64,000 nt of DNA from contig BOKP01000003.1 of assembly GCA_016861045.1 (NCBI GenBank), positions 62,001-126,000 of the forward strand, given 5' to 3'. Under the pieces are notes generated by a model. That model saw nothing but the letters and a program-made list of their open reading frames with translations, had not been told where the DNA came from and made no database searches. Both the position numbers and the translations under genes were made by a program. Every line of letters begins with the position of its first letter. Position 1 is the stretch's first letter. Below are positions 52,773 to 61,828 of this stretch, one piece after another. This DNA is from Actinomycetes bacterium (lineage in GTDB: Bacteria; Actinomycetota; Thermoleophilia; Solirubrobacterales; 70-9).

Positions 52773-53942
52773 TCAGCGGAGATGCTCGCGCATTCGCTCC
52801 ACCGCCTCCGCGAGCTGCTCGTCGGGGGTCGTCAGCGAGATCCGGAAGAAGCCCTCGCCGCTCGGCCCGTACATCGATCCCGGTGAGATCACGACCGCGG
52901 CCTCCTCGAGGACGTGCTCGCAGAACGAGGCCGAGGTGTACCCGTCCGGGACCGGGGCCCAGACGTAGATCGTCCCCTTCGGCGGCTCGACCGCGACGCC
53001 GATCTCGCGCAGCGCCGCGACGACGAGGTCGCGACGGCGGGCGTAGATCGCGTTCATCTCCTCCCGCGGCCCGTCCGGGCCGTCGAGCGCCGCGGCGCCG
53101 GCGAGCTGGACGGCCTCGAAGAGCCCCGAGTCGACGTTCGTCTTGAGCCGCCAGTAGGTGGAGATCGCGTCGGCGTTGCCGAGGATCGCGGCGCAGCGCC
53201 AGCCGGTCATGTTGTAGCCCTTCGAGAGGCTGAAGACCTCGACCCCGACCTCGTCCGCCCCCGGCGTCGCGAGGAAGCTCGGCGCGACGTAGCCGTCGTA
53301 GGTCGTCTCCGAGTAGGCGTTGTCGTGGACGACGAGGATCTCGTGCTCGCGGGCGAGCGCCACCGCCCGCTCGAACAGGCCGGTGGGAACGACCGCGCCG
53401 GTCGGGTTGTTCGGGTAGTTGAGGAACAGCAGCCGGGCCCGGCGGAGCGCGTCGGAGTCGATCGCCTCGAGGTCCGGGGCGAACCCGAGCTCGGGGAGCA
53501 GCGGCAGGACCTCGACGTCGGCGCCGGCCAGGACGGGGCCGCCGGTGTAGACCGGGTAGCCGGGGTCGGAGGCGAGGGCGACATCGCCGGGGTCGAGGAA
53601 GGCGAAGCAGAGGTTGTAGATGCACTCCTTCGCGCCGATCGCCGGGATCACCTGCGTCCCAGGGTCGATCGTGACGCCGAAGCGGCGGTCGTAGAAGCGG
53701 GCGAGCGCCTCCCGGAGCTCGGCGCGCCCCCGGTTCGACGGGTACCGGTGGGTGCCCGGATCGGCGACCGCGGCCTGCATCGCCGCGACGATGTGCGGGA
53801 AGGTCGGCAGGTCGGGGTCGCCGATCCCGAGGCTGATCACGTCGATCCCGGCCGCCCGCTTGTCGGCCACCTTGCGCTCGAGCTCGGCGAACATGTACGG
53901 CGGGATCGCCTCGAGGCGCTTCGATGGGTCGGTCAGGGCCAA
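52773..53942 (-). CDS. dapL: LL-diaminopimelate aminotransferase-type PLP aminotransferase
   Basis: This 389-residue fold-type I aminotransferase starts RLEAIPPYMFAELERKVADKRAAGIDVISLGIGDPDLPT; it has FLNYPNNPTGAV, HDNAYSETTYDG and the PLP lysine in SLSKGYNMTGWR. These match DapL (DapL2 group), which makes LL-diaminopimelate in one step, and dapF lies 1.3 kb away, but an alanine/aspartate aminotransferase cannot be excluded. The start is a TTG at 53942 with AAAGGAC upstream; a TAGCCT -10 (53990-53985) gives a leader of about 36 nt. Confidence 0.82.
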   Translation of the reverse strand: MALTDPSKRLEAIPPYMFAELERKVADKRAAGIDVISLGIGDPDLPTFPHIVAAMQAAVADPGTHRYPSNRGRAELREALARFYDRRFGVTIDPGTQVIPAIGAKECIYNLCFAFLDPGDVALASDPGYPVYTGGPVLAGADVEVLPLLPELGFAPDLEAIDSDALRRARLLFLNYPNNPTGAVVPTGLFERAVALAREHEILVVHDNAYSETTYDGYVAPSFLATPGADEVGVEVFSLSKGYNMTGWRCAAILGNADAISTYWRLKTNVDSGLFEAVQLAGAAALDGPDGPREEMNAIYARRRDLVVAALREIGVAVEPPKGTIYVWAPVPDGYTSASFCEHVLEEAAVVISPGSMYGPSGEGFFRISLTTPDEQLAEAVERMREHLR

Positions 53943-54144
53943 GGTCGTCCGGTCCTTTCGCGGTCGGTGCGGGGTCGGCGAGGGAGGCTATCTGTCCGGC
54001 GGGCGGGGGCGAATGCCCCGCGAAGCCGGGTACGGCCCGCGGCGCGGACGCCGTGCCCGATCCCCGGTCGCCGGGCGCCGTCGGCCCGGCTCGCGCCCGA
54101 CCCGGCGTGGGGACCGCCGCGGCGGGCGGTCCGAGGCGCGGTCG

Positions 54145-55182
54145 CTACTTGATCCGGAAGGACTTCCTGGCGGGCGTCGCCTCGGGCGCGACCGGGCCGA
54201 CCGCGCGCGCCTGGAACGCGTATCGGCCGGGCCTCAGGTCGCGGTACCTCTTCGGCGAGCGGCAGGTGCGGAAGCGAGGCTTCTTGCCCTTGCGGGTCAG
54301 CGCGCACTGGAGGCGCTCAACGTTCCCGCTCGCCTTGAACTTGAAGCTCACTTTCCCGCTTCCGGCTCTGATCCTGGCGCTCGTGATCCGGGTGTTCGGC
54401 GGGTAGAAGGTGAGCGTGACATCCACGGCGCCGTCCGCGGACTCGGTCGAGCCGGGGTCCTCGGCGGACACCGTGGCTCCGCCATCGACCTCGATCTCGG
54501 CCTCGACCCCCGCCGGCAGGGTCTCGTTGACCTGGAAGCTCCTGTGCTCACGGACCCCGGGCGGGCATTCGCCGCCGCCGCCGACCTCGAACCGCCGCTC
54601 GGTGCCGTCGTCGAACACGACCGTGATCTCGGCGCATTCGTCGCTGTCGGTGTTGGCGGCGCGAAGCGAGCCGGCGAGCTCGATCGGGACCGGGGTCGTG
54701 GACATGAACCATGCATCGAACTCACCGTCCGCGAACGCCACCGGCACCCCGGCGGCGCCGTTGACGTTCTTGTGGACCTCGATGAGGAAGCGCCCTGACG
54801 TGGCGAGGCCCTCGGTCTCGAAGGGCGGCGCAAAGGACGGGGTCACCACGGTCGAGGCCTGGGAGACGTACGCGTCGGCCGTCCCCTCCACGCCCGCGAG
54901 CGTCTCCGGGCTGAGGGCCTCCGAGAAGGTGACGAAGTCATCGCCGCTCTTGTCGTTCGAGAGCTCGTCGAACGAGCTCAGGGCTTGGAAGGTGTCGAGA
55001 AAGGCGCTCGTCCCCTCGACCAGGATCCTCGGCCCCGGCGGCGCCCCGCCCGAGGCCGGCCCGGCGGTCAGCATCGAGATGGCGATCGCGGCCGCGAGCA
55101 GCGAGGCTGCCGCGAGCAGCGGGGGACGTGATGACGCGCCCGCGCCGGACACCCGGCGCCCGATCCCGGATCCCCTGTTCAT
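54145..55182 (-). CDS. Secreted protein with C-terminal Ig-like sandwich domain
   Basis: This 345-residue protein has a long signal peptide (LLAAASLLAAAIAISMLTAG). The middle is acidic with no recognised motif. The C-terminal 80 residues (KVSFKFKASGNVERLQCALT ... FRTCRSPKRYRDLRPGRYAF) match the repeated sandwich domain found on many exported proteins of Thermoleophilia, with one likely disulfide. The ATG has a GGGAGG site 5 nt upstream; TAGGTT (55227-55222) is the likely -10. Function unknown. Confidence 0.78.
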   Translation of the reverse strand: MNRGSGIGRRVSGAGASSRPPLLAAASLLAAAIAISMLTAGPASGGAPPGPRILVEGTSAFLDTFQALSSFDELSNDKSGDDFVTFSEALSPETLAGVEGTADAYVSQASTVVTPSFAPPFETEGLATSGRFLIEVHKNVNGAAGVPVAFADGEFDAWFMSTTPVPIELAGSLRAANTDSDECAEITVVFDDGTERRFEVGGGGECPPGVREHRSFQVNETLPAGVEAEIEVDGGATVSAEDPGSTESADGAVDVTLTFYPPNTRITSARIRAGSGKVSFKFKASGNVERLQCALTRKGKKPRFRTCRSPKRYRDLRPGRYAFQARAVGPVAPEATPARKSFRIK

Positions 55183-55267
55183 CTTGCCTCCCTTTGGCGC
55201 GCCCTCCCGAGGCTCTCCGGAAACCTATCACCCGAGAGCGAGCGCGGGACACCCGCGCCCGACACCG

Positions 55268-56134
55268 TCAAGCCCGGCGTCCGGTCGCCCGGATCCCGGC
55301 GGCCAGCCGCTCGACGAACGGCGCGGCCAGCTCGGCGTCGTACACCGGCTCGGCGGTGCCGGTGAGGTGGATGTCGAGGTTGGCGGAGATCTCGACGACG
55401 AGCTCGCCCCCGTCGAGCACGACCGTGATCGGGCTCGGGGCGCCGCGCAGGTGCGCGGCCACGGCGGCGCCGCAGGCGCCGGTGCCCGAGGAGAGGGTCT
55501 CCCCCACCCCGCGCTCGAATATCCGGGCGCGAATCCCGGCGCCCTCGCGGCGCCAGAAGCTGACGTTCGTGCGATTGGGGAAGATCGGCGCCCCCTCGAT
55601 CGCCGGGCCGACCGCGGCGAGGTCGAGCTCCTCGAGTCCGTCGGAGAGCTCGATCGCGCACTGCGGGTTGCCGATCGAGACGTGCTGGAACTCGTGCTCG
55701 ACGGCGCCGACCCCGATCCGGCCGACGCCGTCGGCTCCGCCCTCCGGATAGTCGCGGGAACGGGTCGCGGCGCGTCCCATCGCCACCCGGGCCGAGTCGG
55801 GGCCGGTGATCTCGGGCGTCACCTCCCCCGCCGCGGTCAGGATCGTGAACTCGTCGCGGTCGGTCCACCCGGCGGCGCGCAGGTACAGCACCGCCTCGCG
55901 CACGCCGTTGCCGGACAGCTCGGCCTCGGAACCGTCCGGGTTGAAGATCCGGAGCTCGGCCACGTGGGCGTGCGGGTCGGCGGCCCGCGAGAGCAGCAGG
56001 ACGCCGTCCGAGCCGACGCCGAGGTGCGGCTCGCAGAGGGCCCGTACGCGCTCGCCGGTCAGCTCGAACGGGACCCCGTCGGCCTCGAGCACGATGTAGT
56101 CGTTGCCGAGCGCCTGCCACTTCGCGAATCGCAT
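55268..56134 (-). CDS. dapF: Diaminopimelate epimerase with Ser in place of first catalytic Cys
   Basis: This 288-residue DapF-family protein interconverts LL- and meso-diaminopimelate for lysine and peptidoglycan. Present motifs: KWQALGNDYIVLEAD, FNPDGSEAEL, IGNPQCAIEL, PNRTNVSFWRR and ERGVGETLSSGTGACGAA with the second catalytic Cys. The first one is missing: the canonical CGNG reads SGNG, Ser74, codon TCC at 55915-55913. The ATG has CATACT (56148-56143) 8 nt upstream. Whether it is active as an epimerase is open; genomic context (dapL, recA-miaA-hflX) supports DapF. Confidence 0.88.
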   Translation of the reverse strand: MRFAKWQALGNDYIVLEADGVPFELTGERVRALCEPHLGVGSDGVLLLSRAADPHAHVAELRIFNPDGSEAELSGNGVREAVLYLRAAGWTDRDEFTILTAAGEVTPEITGPDSARVAMGRAATRSRDYPEGGADGVGRIGVGAVEHEFQHVSIGNPQCAIELSDGLEELDLAAVGPAIEGAPIFPNRTNVSFWRREGAGIRARIFERGVGETLSSGTGACGAAVAAHLRGAPSPITVVLDGGELVVEISANLDIHLTGTAEPVYDAELAAPFVERLAAGIRATGRRA

Positions 56135-56194
56135 CGGCCGGAAGTATGCCGCCGACCCGGAAACGGAGTGGTCGGGACCGCGGGATCGATCGTC

Positions 56195-56200
56195 TACCCT
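56195..56200 (+). promoter_or_regulatory. -10 element of clpP
   Basis: TACCCT lies 44 nt before the clpP ATG, predicting a leader of about 38 nt that includes GAGGAGG near 56229-56235. No clear -35 is seen at the expected spacing, so another sigma factor or an activator may be involved. Confidence 0.4.
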
Positions 56201-56244
56201 CCCTGCGGTAATCGTCCCCGGCTTCGACGAGGAGGTTCGAGCAG

Positions 56245-56862
56245 ATGCCGATGGTGCCGACCGTGGTCGAGCAGTCCTCGCGCGGCGAGCGCTCCTACGA
56301 CATCTATTCGCGCCTGCTATCGGAGCGGATCGTCGTGCTCGGGAGCGAGATCGACGACCAGGTCTCGAACCTGATCGTCGCCCAGCTCCTCCACCTCGAG
56401 TCCGAGGACCCCGACAAGGACATCTCGCTCTACATCAACTCGCCGGGCGGGATCGTCTACTCCGGCCTGGCGATCTACGACACGATGCAGTTCGTCCGCT
56501 GCGACGTGCAGACGATCTGCTTCGGGATCGCGATGTCGATGGGCTCGCTCGTCCTCGCCGGCGGAACGCCGGGGAAGCGGATGGCGCTGCCGAACTCGCG
56601 GATCCTCAACCACCAGCCGTCGGGCGGCTTCGAGGGCCAGTCAACCGACATCGAGATTCACGCGCGCGAGACGCTGGAGCTGCGCCGCCGCGTCGAGGAG
56701 CTCTACGCCAAGCACACCGGCCAGACCGTCGAGCGGATCCACGACGACATGGAGCGGGACCGGTTCTTCACGCCCGACGAGGCCCGCGACTACGGCCTGA
56801 TCGACCGGATAATGAGCGACCGCGGCCACCCGGGGGGCACCGCGAACGGAGCGACGCCCTAA
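56245..56862 (+). CDS. clpP: ATP-dependent Clp protease proteolytic subunit
   Basis: This 205-residue serine protease forms a double heptamer behind ClpX or ClpC. Catalytic residues are visible: Ser in [15 protein letters not shown] near residue 98, His in [14 protein letters not shown], and Asp in [37 protein letters not shown] precedes the active site. The first 15 residues may be a propeptide. The stop codon overlaps that of miaA on the other strand. No clpX or second clpP is adjacent. Confidence 0.95.
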   Translation: MPMVPTVVEQSSRGERSYDIYSRLLSERIVVLGSEIDDQVSNLIVAQLLHLESEDPDKDISLYINSPGGIVYSGLAIYDTMQFVRCDVQTICFGIAMSMGSLVLAGGTPGKRMALPNSRILNHQPSGGFEGQSTDIEIHARETLELRRRVEELYAKHTGQTVERIHDDMERDRFFTPDEARDYGLIDRIMSDRGHPGGTANGATP

Positions 56863-57773
56863 CCCGCCCCGGGGGCGCCACCGGGTCCGCGGTCGAGCAG
56901 GGCGAGGATCGCCGCCGCCGTCTCGCGGTCGCTCCGTCCCGACCTGTCGATCGTCTCCACCCCCGCCATCCTCCGCATCCAGCCCACCTGCCGGCGCGCG
57001 TAGCGGCGATGGGCGGCCTTGGCGGCGGCGGCGTCGCCGGCGAGGAGCTCCTCGAGGCCGAGCGCCGCCCGGGCGGTGCGCGACGCGCCGGCGGCGAGGG
57101 CGGCGCGGGCCTCCGCGGCCGCGCCCGCCGCGACCATCGCCTCGACGCGGCGGTCGATCCGCTCCGCGAGCTCGGTGCGATCGGCGACGATCCCGGCGAG
57201 CACGGTGGGGTGGCGCAGGCGCGCCGTCCAAAGGCGTCTGCCGCGCCCGGGCGGATCGATGCCGACCCGCTGCAGCTCCAGCGCCCGTGCGATCCGCTTG
57301 CGGTCGTTGCGGTGGATCCGCGCCGCCACGTCGGGCTCGAGCTCGGCGTGGGCGGCGGCGGGCCCGCGGGCGGCGACGAGCGCCTCGACCTCCGCGCGGA
57401 CGGCGGCCGGGACCGGCGGGCGCAGGTCGAGGTCGGCGAGGGCCGCCCGCATGTAGAGGCCGGTGCCTCCGACGACGATCGGGGTCCGGCCGGCGACGAG
57501 CGCCGCGTCGATGATGCCGCGCGCCAGCTCGGCGAAGCGGCCGGCGCTGAACTCCTCGTCGACGTCGACGATCCCGACGAGCTCGTGCTCGAGGCGCTCC
57601 CGCTCGGCGGCGTCGGGGGCGCCGCTGAGGACCTCGAGGCCGCGATAGACCTGGATCGCGTCGCAGGAGACCGCGATCGGGCGCTCGCCGCGGGCCCGGA
57701 GCAGGTCGGCGAGCTCGACGGCGACCGCAGTCTTGCCGGCCGCGGTCGGGCCGAAGATCGCGATCACCGTCAC
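56859..57773 (-). CDS. miaA: tRNA dimethylallyltransferase
   Basis: This 304-residue enzyme puts the isopentenyl group on A37 of tRNAs reading UNN codons. It has the P-loop [47 protein letters not shown] and RRQVGWMRR near the C-terminus. It lies 4 bp after miaB, whose product acts next on the same base. Its TAG stop shares bases with the clpP TAA on the other strand (CTAA at 56859-56862). Confidence 0.94.
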   Translation of the reverse strand: MTVIAIFGPTAAGKTAVAVELADLLRARGERPIAVSCDAIQVYRGLEVLSGAPDAAERERLEHELVGIVDVDEEFSAGRFAELARGIIDAALVAGRTPIVVGGTGLYMRAALADLDLRPPVPAAVRAEVEALVAARGPAAAHAELEPDVAARIHRNDRKRIARALELQRVGIDPPGRGRRLWTARLRHPTVLAGIVADRTELAERIDRRVEAMVAAGAAAEARAALAAGASRTARAALGLEELLAGDAAAAKAAHRRYARRQVGWMRRMAGVETIDRSGRSDRETAAAILALLDRGPGGAPGAG

Positions 57774-57777
57774 GGCC

Positions 57778-59118
57778 CTAGCCGACGCGCGAGAGCAGGA
57801 CCTCGTGGCCGAGCAGGGTCTGCGAGGTGGCGTCGGTGATCTCGACCTCGACGAGATCGCCGGGGCCGGCGGTTCCGTCGAAGTTCACCGTCTTGTTGTG
57901 GCGCGCGCGGCCGCGCAGCCGGCTCGGATCGGTTCGGCTCGGGCCCTCGACGAGCACCTCGACCGTGCGACCGACGAACCGCTGGGCGCGTTCGCGGGCC
58001 CGTCGCTGCACGAGCTCGACCAACCTCCCCATCCGCTCCCGCTTGACCGGGTGCGGCACCGTGCCGTCGAGCGTCGCGGCCTCGGTCCCGCGCCGCGGGC
58101 TGAATATGAACGTGAAGGCGCCGTCGTATCCGACCTCGTCGACGACCTCGAGCGTCGCCTCGAAGTCGGCTTCGGTCTCGCCCGGGAAGCCGACGATGAT
58201 GTCGGTGGTGAGCGCCGCGTCGGGCACGTGCTCGCGGATCAGCGCCACCCGGTCCAGGTAGCGGGAGCGGTCATAGGTCCGCCGCATCGCCTTCAACACC
58301 GAGCTCGAGCCCGACTGCAGCGGCAGGTGGATGTGCTCGCAGACGGCCGGGCACTCGGCGTGGGCGCGAGCCACGTCCTCCTTCATGTCCTTCGGGTGCG
58401 GGCTCGTGTAGCGGATCCGCTCGATGCCCTCGATCGCGTCGATCTCGCGGAGGAGCTCGGCGAAGCTGCGGCGGTCGGCGCCGCGCAGGTCACGGCCGTA
58501 GCTGTTGACGTTCTGTCCGAGCAGGGTCACCTCCCTGACCCCGTCGCGGGCGAGCTCGCCGACCTCGGCGATCAGCTCGGGCGCGGGGCGGCTCGCCTCT
58601 CGCCCCCGGGTCGAGGGCACGATGCAGTAGGAGCAGACGCAGTTGCAGCCCTGTGAGACCTGTACCCACGCCTGGAACGGCCGCTCGCGGTGTGCCGGCA
58701 GGTGGCCCGCGAAGCCCTCGAGCCCGAAGTACCCCTGCGCAGTCAGCGAGTCGCTCGCGAGGAACTCGGCGAGCCCGTGGATCTGACCCGGGCCGAAGGC
58801 GACGTCGACGAACGGGTAGCGCTCGAAGACCTCGTCCTTGACCGACTGCGCCCAGCAGCCGCCGACGCCGACGACGACCTCGGGGTCCTCGCCCTTCAGG
58901 CGCTTCGCCTCGCCGAGGTGGGCGATGAAGCGGCTGTCGGCGGACTCGCGGATCGAGCAGGTGTTGAACAGGATCAGGTCGGCGTCCGCGCGGCTCGGGG
59001 CCTCGACATAGCCGAGCGCGCCGAGCATCCCCTTCATCCGCTCCGAGTCGTGCTCGTTCATCTGGCAGCCGAAGGTGGTCAGGTGGAACCGCTTCGGCCC
59101 GTCGCCGCCGCTCTTCAT
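57778..59118 (-). CDS. miaB: tRNA-2-methylthio-N6-dimethylallyladenosine synthase
   Basis: This 446-residue radical-SAM enzyme methylthiolates i6A37. The N-terminal cluster cysteines are in TTFGCQMNEHDSERM, FNTCSIRE and GVGGCWAQSV; the radical-SAM cluster is in VSQGCNCVCSYCIVPSTRG (C-x3-C-x2-C); a TRAM domain ends the protein (VGRTVEVLVEG). The frame runs upstream, but the ATG at 59118 gives the family N-terminus, with a TACCCT -10 (59132-59127) 8 nt before it. Confidence 0.94.
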   Translation of the reverse strand: MKSGGDGPKRFHLTTFGCQMNEHDSERMKGMLGALGYVEAPSRADADLILFNTCSIRESADSRFIAHLGEAKRLKGEDPEVVVGVGGCWAQSVKDEVFERYPFVDVAFGPGQIHGLAEFLASDSLTAQGYFGLEGFAGHLPAHRERPFQAWVQVSQGCNCVCSYCIVPSTRGREASRPAPELIAEVGELARDGVREVTLLGQNVNSYGRDLRGADRRSFAELLREIDAIEGIERIRYTSPHPKDMKEDVARAHAECPAVCEHIHLPLQSGSSSVLKAMRRTYDRSRYLDRVALIREHVPDAALTTDIIVGFPGETEADFEATLEVVDEVGYDGAFTFIFSPRRGTEAATLDGTVPHPVKRERMGRLVELVQRRARERAQRFVGRTVEVLVEGPSRTDPSRLRGRARHNKTVNFDGTAGPGDLVEVEITDATSQTLLGHEVLLSRVG

Positions 59119-59173
59119 GGCGGTCAAGGGTAGCGCCGCCGGCCGCGGGCGCCGGCCCGGCGAGCCGGCCTCG

Positions 59174-59195
59174 GGCCCGCGTTCGCTCGCGGGCC
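59174..59195 (-). terminator. Hairpin after the cytochrome c gene
   Basis: GGCCCGCG (59174-59181) pairs with CGCGGGCC (59188-59195) around a 6-nt loop. It lies 9 bp past the stop codon of the minus-strand cytochrome gene and before the miaB promoter. There is no T-run. Confidence 0.45.
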
Positions 59196-59203
59196 GGCGG
59201 GGC

Positions 59204-59794
59204 TTAGCTCCCGGCCGACTGCGACAGGAAGGCGACGAGGGCGTCGATCTCCTTCGGCGAGAGCTCGCTGCCGTAGGTGGCCGGCATCGTGCCCCCGGGG
59301 AAGCCTTCGGCGACGACGGCGTCGGGGTCGACGATCGACTCCTCGATGAAGGCGTCGTCCTGGCCGGCGAGCACGGTGTCGAGGTTCGGGCCGATCGTCC
59401 CCTGGGCATCGGAGCCGAGCGAGGCGACCGTGTGGCAGCTGCCGCAGCCGGCCGCGACGAAGACCTTGCCGCCCTCGTCCGCCGAGGCGCCCTCGCCGCT
59501 CCCGCCACCCGGCGTCGGCTCCGGGGCGGCGCCCGCGTCTTGTCCGGCGGCGGTGTCCTCCGCCTCGGTGACGTCGGCCGCGGTGTTCGCCTCCTCGAGC
59601 TTCTCGCCCTGCTCGTGCTGGGCCAGCTCGACCGCGCCGACGGCAGTCGCCGCGACGAGCAGGAAGACGACGACGAGGCCCGCCGCGAGGACGTTGCCGG
59701 ACGGGAAGCGCCCGCTTCGCATCCCGACCAGGGAGAGGATCAGCGTGACCGCGACCAGGGCGCCGCCGGCGATGTAGAAGAGGCTCTCGTCCAT
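59204..59794 (-). CDS. Membrane-anchored c-type cytochrome
   Basis: This 196-residue protein has two N-terminal membrane helices, a long acidic Ala/Gly/Pro spacer, and a C-terminal cytochrome c domain with the haem motif AAGCGSCHTVA near residue 120 and a likely axial Met in GGTMPATYGSELSP. It resembles small class I cytochromes of respiratory chains. No oxidase gene is adjacent. The ATG has a TAGGAT -10 (59809-59804) 9 nt upstream. CcdA at 36.3 kb could serve its maturation. Confidence 0.87.
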   Translation of the reverse strand: MDESLFYIAGGALVAVTLILSLVGMRSGRFPSGNVLAAGLVVVFLLVAATAVGAVELAQHEQGEKLEEANTAADVTEAEDTAAGQDAGAAPEPTPGGGSGEGASADEGGKVFVAAGCGSCHTVASLGSDAQGTIGPNLDTVLAGQDDAFIEESIVDPDAVVAEGFPGGTMPATYGSELSPKEIDALVAFLSQSAGS

Positions 59795-59842
59795 GCGCGG
59801 GCGATCCTATCGGTCGGCCGCGTTGGTGAGGGTCGCCGGGCG

Positions 59843-61267
59843 CTACTCGGCGAACGCGGTGGCGCGGGTCTCGCGGACGACCGTGACCTTGATCCGGCCC
59901 GGGTAGTCGAGCTCCCTCTCGATGGCCTTGGCGGCGCGGCGCGCGATCACCGCCGCCTCCTCGTCGTCGACGGTCCCGGGATCGACGACCAGGCGGAGCT
60001 CGCGGCCTGCCCGGACCGCGTGGACCTTCTCGACGCCCGGATGTCGGCCGGCCACCTCCTCGAGGTCGCGGAGCCGGGTCACGTAGTGCTCGAGGGCCTC
60101 GCCGCGGGCGCCGGGCCGCGCCCCGGAGACGGCGTCGGCGACCTGGACGATGACGGCCTCGACCGTCTTCGGCTCGACCTCGTTGTGGTGAGCCTCGATC
60201 GCGTGGGCCACTGCCTCGCTCTCCCCCTTGCGGCGCGCCATCGAGGCGCCGACCGCGGCGTGGGAGCCCTCGACCTCGTGGCTCACCGCCTTGCCGATGT
60301 CGTGCAGCAGCGCCGCCCTCCGCGCCGTCTCGGTCGAGGCCCCGAGCTCGGCCGCGATCGTCGACGCGATCTGGGCGGACTCGACGAGGTGGTCGAGCAC
60401 GTTCTGGCCGTATGAGGTGCGGAAGCGCAACCTGCCGAGGACCTCGAGCAGCTCCGGATCGATCCCGTGGACACCGGCCTCGAGCCCCGCGCGCTCGCCG
60501 GCCGCGACCATCGTCCGCTCGACCTCCTCGCGTGCTTTCTCGTATGCCTCCTCGATCGTCCCGGGCTGGATCCGCCCGTCGGCGATCAGGCGCTCGAGCA
60601 TCAGCCGGGCCACCTCGCGGCGGGCGCCGTCGAAGCTCGAGAGGACGACCGCGTTCGGGGTCTCGTCGATGATCACGTCGACGCCGGTGAGCGACTCGAT
60701 CGCGCGGATGTTGCGACCCTCGCGCCCGATGATCCGGCCCTTCATCTCCTCGCTCGGCAGCTCCACCAGTCGCGTGGTGGTCTCGCTGGCATGGGTTCCG
60801 GCGAGCCGTCCCATCGCGATCGAGAGCAGGTTGCGGGCGCGGCGGTCGGCCTGCTGCCGCGTCTCCTCCTCGATCTCGAGCAACGCCCGCCCCGCCTGGC
60901 GCCGGGCGTCGTGCTCGACGTCGGCGATCAGCATCTGCTTCGCCTGCGCCGCCGTGAGCCCGGAGAGCCGCTCCAGCTCCCTGCGCTGGACCTGCTTCTG
61001 CCGCTTCAGCTCCTCTGCCTGTCCCTCGATGTTCCGCTCGCGATCGGCCAGGGCGCCCTCGCGCCGCTCGATGTCGGCGAGCTTGAGCCTCGCCGCCTCG
61101 GCGTCGTGGAGGGCCCGCTCCTGCAGGCGGGCGATCTCCTCGCGGCGGGCGCGGAGGTCGTCGCCGGGACGGAGGTCGTCGCCGGCGTCCGCGGCATCGG
61201 CGGCGGACAGCGGCGGCTCTCCGGGGCGACTCCGGCTCGCGAGCTTTCTCCTGCCGCGCCGCTCCAT
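59843..61267 (-). CDS. rny: Ribonuclease Y lacking the N-terminal membrane anchor
   Basis: This 474-residue endonuclease starts RNA decay. A long charged coiled coil (about residues 35-165) is followed by a KH domain (EEMKGRIIGREGRNIRAIE) and an HD domain (AALLHDIGKAVSHEVEGSHA, AIEAHHNEVEP). RNase Y of Firmicutes begins with a membrane helix; here the N-terminus is MERRGRRKLASRSRPGEPP with no hydrophobic segment, and the 44-bp gap to recX leaves no room for one. TACCAT (61284-61279) is a possible -10. Confidence 0.92.
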   Translation of the reverse strand: MERRGRRKLASRSRPGEPPLSAADAADAGDDLRPGDDLRARREEIARLQERALHDAEAARLKLADIERREGALADRERNIEGQAEELKRQKQVQRRELERLSGLTAAQAKQMLIADVEHDARRQAGRALLEIEEETRQQADRRARNLLSIAMGRLAGTHASETTTRLVELPSEEMKGRIIGREGRNIRAIESLTGVDVIIDETPNAVVLSSFDGARREVARLMLERLIADGRIQPGTIEEAYEKAREEVERTMVAAGERAGLEAGVHGIDPELLEVLGRLRFRTSYGQNVLDHLVESAQIASTIAAELGASTETARRAALLHDIGKAVSHEVEGSHAAVGASMARRKGESEAVAHAIEAHHNEVEPKTVEAVIVQVADAVSGARPGARGEALEHYVTRLRDLEEVAGRHPGVEKVHAVRAGRELRLVVDPGTVDDEEAAVIARRAAKAIERELDYPGRIKVTVVRETRATAFAE

Positions 61268-61311
61268 CTCCGCCGCCGATGGTAGTGCGTCGGGATCGGC
61301 GGCGACCGGGG

Positions 61312-61788
61312 TCAGGCGGCCCCGGAGGCCTCCCCTCGCGCCCGACGAACGGCCTCGTAGGCGAGCTCGTGCTCGTAGCCCCGCCGCGTCAGCAGCGCGA
61401 GCGAGCGCGCGCAGCCGCGCTCGTCCTCGAGGTTCTCGCCCCTGCGGCGGACCAGCCCGACGGCGCGCCGGAGCTCGTCCTCGCGGGACTCCTCGGCCGC
61501 GCGCTCGGCCAGCGCGGCCCCGATCCCGCGCTCGCGCAGGGCGGCGGCGATTCGGTGCGCTCCCCAGCCCGCCAGCTCGCGCTTGTCGGCGGCGTAGGCG
61601 AAGGCGAAGCGCTCGTCGTCGAGCTCGCCGATCTCGACCAGCTCCGCCAGCACCTCCTCGACGGCCTCCTCCGCGACTCCGCGCCCGCGCAGCCAGCCGT
61701 GCAGCTCGGCCGCCGTGCGTTCGCGGCGCCGGAGCGCTGCCAGGGCATCGCCGAGCGCCTCCCCGAGTTGGCGATCGCCCGGGTCCAC
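61312..61788 (-). CDS. recX: RecA regulatory protein RecX
   Basis: This 158-residue helical protein is made of three-helix RecX repeats: ALAALRRRERTAAELHGWL, EEVLAELVEIGELDDERFAFAYA and ELRRAVGLVRRRGENL with SLALLTRRGYEHELAYEAV. RecX binds RecA filaments and limits their activity. The frame extends into recA, but the GTG at 61788 gives the family length, 40 bp after the recA stop. Same strand as recA. Confidence 0.88.
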   Translation of the reverse strand: MDPGDRQLGEALGDALAALRRRERTAAELHGWLRGRGVAEEAVEEVLAELVEIGELDDERFAFAYAADKRELAGWGAHRIAAALRERGIGAALAERAAEESREDELRRAVGLVRRRGENLEDERGCARSLALLTRRGYEHELAYEAVRRARGEASGAA

Positions 61789-61828
61789 GGTAGCCCCGAG
61801 ATCGTCTGCTCCGGCGCCCGCGGGCCGC

